A stretch of DNA of 64,000 bases, taken from assembly GCA_946800325.1 (NCBI GenBank), contig OX326960.1:37539629-37603628 (forward strand). Reading direction: 5' to 3'. The position numbers were made by a program, and so were the translations under genes. Under the pieces are notes generated by a model, which did no database searches, was not told the DNA's origin, and worked only from the letters and a program-made list of their open reading frames with translations. Positions within the stretch are counted from its first letter, which is position 1. Each line of letters starts with the position of its first letter. Shown piece by piece: positions 22,481 to 31,228 of the stretch. The DNA comes from Luzula sylvatica. Its lineage: Eukaryota > Streptophyta > Magnoliopsida > Poales > Juncaceae.

Positions 22481-23461
22481 AATTACGTTTTGATTAGTGG
22501 TAATTACGTGTTGATTGGTGGGTTGTGGCGATTAGTTATGAACTAATTAAAGACGAGTAATGATACACCGCCAGGCGCGGAATGGTTCAGCGCCTTTCTT
22601 CCAGGAGTTGCCACGTATACAAGGCACGGAATGGTTTAACGCCTGGCGGGGAATGGTTCAGCGCCTTTCCTCTGTAACCCTAATAGCGTCGCTGCTCCTT
22701 CTTTTCTTTCTCTTCTCTTCCTCTTTTTCTTCCTTCTCCCTTTCTTCCTTCTCTCTTTTCCTTATCTTTCTTCTTCTTTCTTTCTTCTCCTCGGATCCTC
22801 TCTTCTTGTTGAAGTTTTGGTGAAGTTTTGGTGAACAAAACGTATTTTAAGGTATGTGTTGTTATTTTTTCTTATTTATATTTAATATTTGAGCTTAGGC
22901 AGATTTTGATATATGAATTTTTTGTTTAAAATGACAGATTTTGATTTAGAGAATTGAAAACTTCAGATTCGGACCAGATTTGAAGTTTGTTCACTTTTAA
23001 TATCAAGGTACATTTTTTTTATATTCAATTATTTTACTTACATTATTTTAGTTATATTTGTGCTAGATATTTGCTAAAAGTTAGGATTTCATTACATAAG
23101 ATTTAGATATTTGCTAAACGTTAGAGGTAGGGTTTAAACTGCAAAAAATTCATTTGAGTTAGATTTACAAAGAAGTTAGGGTTTAAATTGTAAAGTTAGG
23201 GTTTTATTCAAATTGCAGAAAGTTTTTGTGTGAAATTACGAAAATGCCATTGAAATTCAAAAAATATTTGAGTGTAATAAAATTAGGAATTAAGTTAGGG
23301 TTTAAATTGCAAAAATGACATTTAAATTAGGGTTAGAATAGGAATGAAGTTAGGGTTTAAATTGCAAGCATGGAAAATAAGTTTGACACAAGAATTGAAA
23401 ATAATTTGAAAAATTAAGAATTGAAAATAAATTTGACACAAGAACAACTTGTAGTGCAAGC

Positions 23462-24100
23462 ATGGAAGGGGCGTCTTTATGGATTGTTAGGAATGGAAAT
23501 ATACCCCGTTATGAAGGAGGCAGAAGTACGTTAGTGATTTTACCAAACGGAAGTAATTTTACGGATTTGATAAATTTGGTTCGTAATTGCACTGGAATAA
23601 ATACAGAAATGTATGATATAATACTGAAAACGAATTGGCTATTTCAATCAGGGCTTTGGGATATTGTTGAAATTAATGGTGATTCAAGTTTAAGCATGAT
23701 GATGTCTACTATTACCGGAGGTTACAATCAATTGTTTGTTGAACAAAGAGCTAATTATTCGGGTCATCCCGGGTCATCCGAACATTTTGCTATGATTCAA
23801 GTTTAAGCATGATGATGTCTACTATTACCCTCAGAGAGGCACGTAGAATTCGAGGAAGATATGGAGGAGGAGGAAGAAGAAGAAGAAATGGAGGAAGACG
23901 ATGGTAGTAGTGAAAATAGTGTTCCAGAAATTGATATAGATTACGTGATTCATGAATCCAGTCAAGGCGGGGCGTGGATAAATGAGTATGGTACTTCATA
24001 TGGTCGTGGCGGTACTTCGTATGGTGGTGGCAGTACTTCGTATGGTGGTCATCCAGATTATTTCGATCCGACACAAAATGCACCGAGAGATGATATTTAG
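23462..24100 (+). pseudogene. Truncated MULE transposase N-terminal region
   Basis: Two frames cover the region. 23462-23806 encodes 114 residues (ASLWIVRNGNIPRYEGGRST and an LPNGSNFTDLINLV segment) of the kind found before the catalytic domain in plant MULE transposases. 23861-24100 continues with a Glu-rich stretch and a Gly/Ser/Tyr-rich tail with repeated GTSYGG, ending FDPTQNAPRDDI. A 36-base string, GATTCAAGTTTAAGC..., occurs at 23681 and again at 23794 in another frame, where it brings a stop codon; a local duplication thus seems to have broken the gene. There is no DDE catalytic or zinc-finger domain downstream. Assignment rests on position within the MULE and general resemblance, not a decisive motif. 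Confidence 0.55.
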
Positions 24101-24358
24101 ATTATTGTTATCGTGTTGTGATTGTTATATTGTGATTGTGATTGTGATATTAAGACTATTTCGATCTGACTCCGTATGATGATTGTGATTGTGTTGTGAT
24201 TGTTATATTGCTATGGTTATATTTAGATGATTGTCATTACTTCTAAGATAGGAAATACATTAGTACTACATGAAATTACAAATAGGAAATACATTACTAC
24301 TACATGAAATTAAAAATAGGAAATACATTACTACTACTAAAATAGTACATATATCTAA

Positions 24359-25086
24359 TTAATTCCTTGGATAGTAAAAAAAAGTTGTTACTACATTTCC
24401 TTGAACATCGATATATCTCTTCACTATGTTTTTATGCACATCACCAAATTGTCTCCTTGGTATGTACGCAGGTTTGATATATAGCCATTTGGATACCATC
24501 TGCATGAACGCGTTGTGATTTGTATGTGCATGCATAATCTTCCTTTCCGGCTTAACTCCTCTTTGATACCATAAATCGATATATAAATCACCCAAAGTGC
24601 ATTCCTTATACATGAAGTCGTACATTTCATTTACAATTCTTTCCCAGCGTATGGTACAATATTCCCAAAAAATTTCGATTTGATCCAGATTTTCAACCTC
24701 CAGTGGCCACTTGTAACGTTTCTAATTGACGAAAACACACACATAAGCAAAATAATAATTTTTTTAAAGGTCAAAAATTATATTAGAAATAACTTACACG
24801 AAATTCATCAAAAACTCTAACTCGTGCTTTCGGGCACCATCCGCTATCCCAATTAAGCCATCCTTCGTTATTTTGGGCTAAAAGAATGTACATGTCATGA
24901 TGTATGAATAACGATTCATCGCGTTTTTTTTCCCAAATAGCGAATATCATACATATGACACTCAATAACGGATTTATCTTTGTGATGAACCGGAGGAGAT
25001 AATACATGTCTTTTATCAAAAAACGTCTCCTTCAACTCAATATCCCACCATTCTTTTTTAACAGGAGTGGAAGATGAAGAAGCCAT
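24359..25086 (-). pseudogene. Unrecognised second gene of the MULE (convergent, one intron, one frameshift)
   Basis: Minus-strand gene reading inward from the right TIR. Exon 1 (25086-24798) starts MASSSSTPVKKEWWDIELKE. After a run of eight A residues on the coding strand (about 24926) the frame must shift by one base to continue as RDESLFIHHDMYILLAQNNE, then GWLNWDSGWCPKARVRVFDE. A GTAAGT donor and a TTAG acceptor define an intron (24797-24722). Exon 2 (24721-24359) gives KRYKWPLEVENLDQIEIFWE, later GDLYIDLWYQRGVKPERK and HNAFMQMVSKWLYIKPAYIP, and stops after FFYYPRN. Total is about 216 residues, rich in aromatics and charge, with no signal peptide or membrane helix. I do not recognise the family. 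It could be an accessory MULE protein, by position comparable to mudrB, or a captured host gene. Confidence 0.6.
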
Positions 25087-25315
25087 TAATGAATAAATGA
25101 GAAGAAGAGAAACATGATTTTTTGAAAAAATGAGAAGAAGAGGAAGATATTAATAGAACTGAAAAAAGTAAAATCGAATATATTCCTTTATAATAAAGAC
25201 AAGAAACAATTTCTGAAAAAGTTAAAGAGAATTTATTCGTTTTTGGTTTTTTGTGATAGTGTAAGGTCTTGTCAATTTTTTACTTTTCAGAAAAGGGATT
25301 TGGAGAAAAAAAGAA

Positions 25316-25910
25316 CGGAAATTTTCAAAAAACCCCCTATCTTTTTTGGATATTCTAAAAAACTCCCTATCTTTTTGAACCAAAATACCTTTCTATTTTC
25401 ATATGTATATTTTTCATTAATTTTATTAGTTTTAAGAAAATTCATAAATAATTTTTAACATGTAATGATTTCACAAAAATAAAATTATTAAATGTTGTGT
25501 TTGTGTAATTTTAATATTCCATTTATTATTCATGAAAAACTATCTTTATGTTATTTTTTAAGTAAAAAAAAAATATGAAAGTCAAATATATATAATGTAT
25601 GAAATATTAAAATTATATAAATATAACATATGATAATTATTTTTTACAAATTATTATAAGCTAAAACAAAAATTAGAACTTTTTTAAAATTAATACAAAT
25701 AACAAAAACATTATTTTAATTACAAAATATGTAAAAAGAAGGGTATTTTGGTCATAAAGAAATATTTAACACCATCCATAGTTAATTTTAATCCCATAGG
25801 GAGGTATTTGAAAATAAAAGTTTGGTAGAGGGTTTTTTTTGGAGTTTCCAAAAAGATAGGGGTTTTTTTAGAATATCCAAAAAACATAGGGGGTTTTTTG
25901 AAAATTTCCC
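25316..25910. mobile_element. Foldback/MULE-type MITE, family A copy 2 (nested, internally deleted)
   Basis: Ends GGAAATTTTCAAAAAACCCC and GGGTTTTTTGAAAATTTCCC are inverted complements. Flanks AAAAAAGAA (25307-25315) and AAAAAAGAT (25911-25919) match at 8 of 9 bases. Compared with the ~875-bp copies at 3103 and 45858 it lacks about 280 bp of the centre. It inserted into the MULE between the unknown gene and the right TIR, so it is younger than that element. Confidence 0.75.
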
Positions 25911-26077
25911 AAAAAAGATGAGAGAAGAAGGGAAAAAAGAAGAGAGAAGAGGGAAAAAAAAAGGAGCAAAAGAGGCTGTGAATAGGCGCAGAACCATAGA
26001 GCGCCAGGCGCTGAACCATACCACGCCTTTCTCTAATTACTAATTAACCAACAAACGATGTAATTAATGGGAAATAA

Positions 26078-26216
26078 TCAGAGGCGTGGAACCGTACCTC
26101 GCCTTTTACAAAAAGCGCTGAACCATTCAGCGCAAAATACATTTTCAGAAATATTTTCAAAACTTGGTTATTTTTGGAATTTTGTTTTATAAGTTGGTTA
26201 AATATGAAATAATTTC
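26078..26216 (-). repeat. MULE right terminal inverted repeat
   Basis: Inverted complement of 22341-22480. It contains the hairpin GCGCTGAACCATTCAGCGC near 26115 and further GAACC(A/G)TA-centred motifs inward (26089 and 25985-26030). Confidence 0.85.
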
Positions 26217-26225
26217 AATATTATA

Positions 26226-27246
26226 TCACTGTTGCACAATATTTCACGCAACATCAAATATACAAATTGTGAATCATACAATATATGTTGTAACACGTCA
26301 TTAATTATATAGTACTAATGTATTTTTATTGATTCAAAATGCAAGGAAAATTAAACTTAATCATGAAAGTAATTTAATAAATAATATAAAAATTAAATAA
26401 TTAGCACAAACATAAATATAAATTATTTTATATCATATGATTTTTGTAAGATTATATTTTTATAAATAACAATACTATTTAATATGTTATATGTGTTTAT
26501 AAGTTTAAGAAGTTATTTAGATTGATAAACTATTATTTTTTATTAATTACAAAATATTAAATTTATTTTATTAAAAACACAAATATAATGAACTTACCAT
26601 TATATGATTTTTTATATTTATAATTTTTTCAAAAAATAATTTAACATGAACCTAACCAAAAATAATAGTTCACGTCATTAACGTATGACAATGCGACTTT
26701 CTAAAATGATTAAGATATAGTGTAAAATAATAGTCACTTACATGATTACAAAGAAAATATGATTATAAAAAATCAATAATTAATTAATGATCTAATTTTG
26801 TCATATATAATAATTCAATGTTAAAATGACTGTGCCTAGGAACCCCTCCTAAAAACAAAGAATTTTTTCGAACTTCAAAATTTTCAAGTTTTTAAATTTT
26901 TTGGATTAATCAGGCTACCAACGAGAACTAATAAGTCCTTATATCGAACGTGTACAAGCAACGTGAATGCACGTATAAAAAACAGTTAAATATAATTTAC
27001 AAGACATGACAAAGGATCATGTTTTTCCGTCCGAACAACGTGGCGAAGGATGGCCGGGATAACTGTTTTTTGGATTAATCAGGCTGCCAACGAGAAAGCA
27101 CATTGCAAGTTATGTTTGCTTTACGAAATCTCTAATCAATAAGACCTTATAACCTGCAAATACAAAAAAAAAACAATTTAACAAGCACAATTAGGCAAAA
27201 CTAAAACAAGTCAACCCAAATTGGTTGAGCTGAAATTTTCCTCGAC
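26226..27246. other. Intergenic, one short direct repeat
   Basis: AT-rich. TTTTTTGGATTAATCAGGCT followed by (A/G)CCAACGAGAA occurs near 26897 and again near 27067, a ~36-bp direct repeat at ~170-bp spacing. Nothing else is recognised. Confidence 0.6.
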
Positions 27247-27861
27247 TCGTATTATATATATAGTAGTTAATATAATTTTACCCCCTCCACGAGGTGCTGA
27301 CACGTGGAGGGGAATAAATTTGCTTTTTAACCCATTATTATTTCGTTTTTCAATTTTTATCCTTTTTTGATAAAAATTTGTTCCCTTTTTCGATTTTGGT
27401 CCTTTGTTTGCTTTTCATTTTTTTTATTATTTGCTCATTTCGCACGGGTATGTATGAAATTTTGTAATATCAAATTTATGCAAAATTTCATAGAAATTTG
27501 TCATGTGTCCGTTGTATCCATCTGACACGTTGAGATTCTTTAATGAACCCTTATTAATACATCTATTGACATCAAATATATTTGCGACTATGTCATGATT
27601 ATATTAATCGAGTTTGAATGCACCCGCACAATTGCTATTTAAACAAATTATATCAGAAAATAATATTCGTGATAAACTAATATCATGAACGTTATGCATT
27701 AATTGACATCAAGATATTTGCAAATATGTCATGATTAGATTAACTTTGTTGAAACGCGCGCGTTAATTCGCACGCGTGCTAATTCTATTTAAATAAATTA
27801 TATAAAAAATATGTAAAAAATAAGTATGTTGTCCCACACAATTGGGCGGGGATAAAGCTAG
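27247..27861 (+). mobile_element. Possible non-autonomous Helitron
   Basis: The right end is GTCCCACACAATTGGGCGGG, then GATAAAGCTAG followed by T. This is a decayed GC-rich hairpin a few bases before a terminal CTAG with T as the next host base, the usual Helitron 3' structure. The left end is less certain: TCGTATTATATATATAGTAG starts with TC and is AT-rich as expected, but the base before it is C, not the usual A. The interior is non-coding and includes GCTGACACGTGGAGGGG near the left end. Helitrons give no target duplication, so the boundaries stay tentative. Confidence 0.45.
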
Positions 27862-28046
27862 TTACTCTTATTATCTTCTTGTCATTCTCACCAGAAGAGA
27901 AGTGAGTATAATTGATGGATTAATAAGAATTAATAATAATAATTTCAGCTTTTCTTCTCTATAACTTATTAGAATGATTGTATAAAGTGACGGGTTTATT
28001 AATGGACTAGAAGGGACAACGGTCCATCCTAAATTTTTGAACGATA

Positions 28047-28099
<53 letters not shown>

Positions 28100-29417
28100 G
28101 CTATTGTTATTATTATAAAATTGAAAATTTATGTATTATCGTCCCCCAATTTTTTTTTAAAATGATCACGATAGCCCCCTCTCCCCGTTAATACGTGACA
28201 AAATCCGTCACTGATTATATAAATGATATAAATGACCAAACTCAGTAGAGTTTGAATTTATCTAGATTAAGAAGAAAAAATCATAGTACCCAGTAGCGTT
28301 CCCAGTGGCATCTCGGTGAAGAGACATCCAACTTCATCAAAGTGCGAGTCAAATTTCAGCCTTTACGTCCACTGATAACATCCAGTAACGAGAAAATGAG
28401 ATGAAATATATGAACTTGTAATAAAGAAGGAAGAGATAGAGCAAATCTCTCTCTTGCGTGCAGGTAACTCAAGCGGACCGGAAAAAGGACTAGCATACCT
28501 CCTTCAAACCCTAGCCGACGGCGGGAAACAGAACAGACGGGAGGGAGGCAAGAGAATGAGTTCTTTTTTGAAGAAAATAAAATTAGCAACTTCTTTTCGG
28601 AGGGAAGGATCATGAGTTTGCGGTTGATGTGTCAAACTACCGCCACATCAACAATTTGGAGAGAAATTGGGGGAAAAAGTATGGGTACTGTCATTAAGCG
28701 AAGGTAAATGATCCTATTAACTACAAATTTACCAAGATTTTTTTCCCATCGTACGGTTAAGATCTCCCGATCGGATGGTAAATAAGATTTTTTTCCCAAT
28801 AAATTATTGGGCCGGGTTTAAATAGAAACTTCTAAAGAAAGAGTTGCCCATGAACCGAGAATGACGCTGCACCAGAGGTCTCTGTGTCTTTTACACATTA
28901 GTTTCCTCAAACTTGCATGACAAGAGTAAAGAGTCAGTGTTCAATTTTCTTAATTTAATATTGATTTTATTTATGATACTAATACTAACTACTAGAGACT
29001 TAAGAGTCATGAAGAATATTAACAATGCAAAACTTTTTTTTATTAATAAATAAATAGATAAAAAAAAAGCGACCAAAATAAAGGAATGTGAACTCGAGTC
29101 TCGATCTTAACAGCACACCGTTTTTTGATCGGACACGTCATCGCAAAATCCTCTTTAATTAAAAGAAATTATCTGTGCTGTTCTTTCTGAAACAGGCTAA
29201 GCTTAGCCTATAATATACCACGTCAGGTTATCTAATTTGGCGAATCACATCACATCGAATTATTAATTGACCTCTTAACGAATCATATACCCAGATCTAG
29301 ATTTCCTCCTTATTTTTATTTTCAGTATAACCCCTCGATTATCCAAAATTTTAAATAAATTCTCTTCCTTGTGCAACAAAGCAAATCTTCGTAACGTTTA
29401 TTTAAAATTCCAGGGAT
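27862..29417. other. Intergenic, (TA)n microsatellite at about 28046-28085
   Basis: Contains about 40 bases of (TA)n followed by (AAT)n. The left flank CCTAAATTTTTGAACGATAG matches, inverted, the sequence around 16365-16385 (CGTTCAAAAAATTTGGAGGG), so it belongs to an unnamed small repeat. The rest shows no gene; the minus-strand frame at 28613-28356 has no supporting features. Confidence 0.55.
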
Positions 29418-30030
29418 CTTTTAAATTAGGGGGATTTACATATTTATCCTTTCTTAAACTAGAAATTACATATTTATCCTTTTTTAAATTTAAAATTACA
29501 TATTTATCCTTCTTCAAATTAAAATATCATATTTACCCTTTCATAAATAAAAAATATCATATTTACCAAAAAATTAAAAACCATCCAAATTTTTCGTTAA
29601 AATTAATGGTCAACATTTAAAATTACTATTTTATCTTTTACACATTTACTCTTCTAAAAATCCAAAATATCATATTTACCCTTTTAAAAATAAAAATATC
29701 AAGGGTAAATATAATATTTTAAATTGTATGACGTAATTTCTTCTTGTCGAGTGAGTAAGAGTATGTATGTTATTTTACTATTGAGAGGGTAAATATGATA
29801 CTTTTATTTTTAAAGGGGTAAATATGATATTTTGGATTTTTGGAAGGGTAAAATAGTAATTTTAAATGTTGATCGTTAAGTTTAACGGAGAAATTGGATG
29901 ATTTTTAATTTTGGATAAATATGATATTTTAGATTTATGAAAAAATAAATATGATATTTTAATTTTAAGAAGGACAAATATGTAATTTTAAGTTTAACAA
30001 AGAGTAAATATGTAAATTTCCTTTAAATTT
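29418..30030. mobile_element. ~610-bp foldback with internal sub-repeats
   Basis: Nearly the whole segment is an inverted repeat around about 29725. The left arm repeats TTACATATTTATCCTT and ATATCATATTTACCC at 30-40-bp spacing; the right arm carries the complements (GGGTAAATATGATATTTT, GACAAATATGTAATTTTAAG). GGTCAACATTTAAAATTACT at about 29610 pairs with AGTAATTTTAAATGTTGATC at about 29860. No coding capacity. A shorter relative lies in an SRP68 intron (19355-19515), and similar vocabulary occurs at 35485-35860. Confidence 0.75.
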
Positions 30031-30646
30031 AAAAAAAAGTTAGGATTCTTTGAAAATATTCTCATCTGGGCAGATAGTGGGCTCCCTCAGAGTCTGACAA
30101 CGCGTATAGACCGTCAAATGACTCTTTTTCAATCCAGTCCCTGAAAATAAAAATATTCTTGTTAATACCCCTGGATTGAAGCTAGTTTAGTTTATTCCTT
30201 AACTAGAACATTCTTAAAAGAAAGAAAACAAAGCATAATTCTTGGTGAGGATAAGTGAAGTGATAGATTAGAATTAAACTCATCGATATACTAATACAGC
30301 ACCACATCACATCAAGCCTTCCTGAGCACGCCCTTTTTCCCTTCGCCACGTGTCCGTGCAACGCGCTTTCTTCTTCCCACCGCCTTCATTATTATCCCAG
30401 CCATCCTTCACCCTCTTCCTACATATAATCATATATCGAGTCGTTAAAACAGTATATTATACCTATTATTTATAATAACTACATATTTGTGTACAGATAT
30501 AAGGCCACAGGATATAGAGAATTTTGAACTGCACTTTCCTCTTTAAAAGCGGACCAAATCCCCCCATTCTTTCTCCTCCTCTTTATATTATCGCTCTCTT
30601 ATCCCTCCTTTAACTACCCCTAATACAAGAAATCAGGAACTAATTA
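30031..30646 (+). promoter_or_regulatory. Upstream region of the VQ gene (G-box and TATA-like element)
   Basis: A G-box/ABRE core CACGTG with flanks GCCACGTGTCC lies at 30347-30352, about 295 bp before the start codon. A TATA-like TTTATATTA lies at 30582-30590, followed by a pyrimidine-rich leader. G-box/ABRE sites often mediate abscisic acid and stress responses, which would fit a VQ gene; regulation here is inferred from the motif alone. Confidence 0.45.
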
Positions 30647-31228
30647 ATGGCGGATCAGTCCTCTATTCTCGATTCCTACTTCCCATTCCACTCCAGCTTT
30701 TTCGCTCGCGACAACGATGCTCTGACCAAAGCACTGCAAGCCTCCATTTCTGATGCTGCCACGACTACAGCTTCACCTTGTTCTTCCATTTCCACTGCCG
30801 ATTCGATTCTCCACCAGATTCAATGGCAGGATCCTTGTCCTGTAGCTTCTTTGGTTCAAAACCGATCCGTTAAGGGAGGTGTAACTCAAACGGGTCGGAT
30901 TACAAAGAGAAAATCTCGCGTGACGAAGAAATCTCTAACTACGTACATAACTGCAGATCCTTCGAACTTCAGACAGATGGTTCAACAGGTGACCGGAATC
31001 CGATTCGAACCGGGTTCGGTCAACGAACAGATTGTTAAACCCGAACCGCAAAGGTTACCTTTTCAAATGCAACAAGGATGTCTCCTGCCGACGCTGGACA
31101 CGTCAGCACATATGCTGGAACGGGCGGCTGCGAGCGGACCGGGTCGGGTTGAAAGAACAAGTACCGGATTCGGGTTTGAATCCGGTATGAGCTTCCCCAC
31201 TTTGGAATCTTGGGGAATGATTCTGTGA
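30647..31228 (+). CDS. VQ-motif protein, calmodulin-binding-protein-25-like
   Basis: An intronless frame of 193 residues. The VQ signature FRQMVQQVTG (F-x-x-x-V-Q-x-V-T-G) is at residues 108-117, preceded by a basic stretch TKRKSRVTKKSLTTYITADP (about 86-105). That arrangement is typical of the VQ subgroup containing Arabidopsis CamBP25. VQ proteins are small plant nuclear cofactors, many of which bind WRKY factors and modulate defence or osmotic-stress transcription. The N-terminal third is Ser/Thr/Ala-rich and the protein ends TLESWGMIL. Lack of introns and short length are normal for the family. A polyadenylation region is likely within 31229-31400. Which VQ orthologue it is cannot be decided without a tree. 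Confidence 0.92.
   Translation: MADQSSILDSYFPFHSSFFARDNDALTKALQASISDAATTTASPCSSISTADSILHQIQWQDPCPVASLVQNRSVKGGVTQTGRITKRKSRVTKKSLTTYITADPSNFRQMVQQVTGIRFEPGSVNEQIVKPEPQRLPFQMQQGCLLPTLDTSAHMLERAAASGPGRVERTSTGFGFESGMSFPTLESWGMIL

Larger units (their letters stand above)
22341..26216. mobile_element. Mutator-like element (MULE), 3876 bp, with 9-bp target duplication
   Basis: Flanked by a perfect 9-bp direct repeat AATATTATA (22332-22340 and 26217-26225), diagnostic for Mutator-like insertion. Its ends are long inverted repeats, about 140 bp well matched (22341-22480 against 26078-26216), extending more weakly further inward. Inside are a transposase-N-terminus-like gene on the plus strand (23462-24100), a convergent gene on the minus strand (25086-24359), and a nested MITE (25316-25910). 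The catalytic MULE domain and SWIM zinc finger are absent, so the element is non-autonomous. Two convergent genes reading inward from the TIRs recall the MuDR layout. The perfect target duplication suggests a moderately recent insertion. Confidence 0.88.

Noticed and set aside
25822..26043. 73-aa frame near the MULE right end
   Set aside because: Lys/Glu/Phe low-complexity product of the nested MITE arm and A/G-rich DNA.
28356..28613. 85-aa minus-strand frame
   Set aside because: No recognisable domain, no paralogue in the window and no splice or promoter support.
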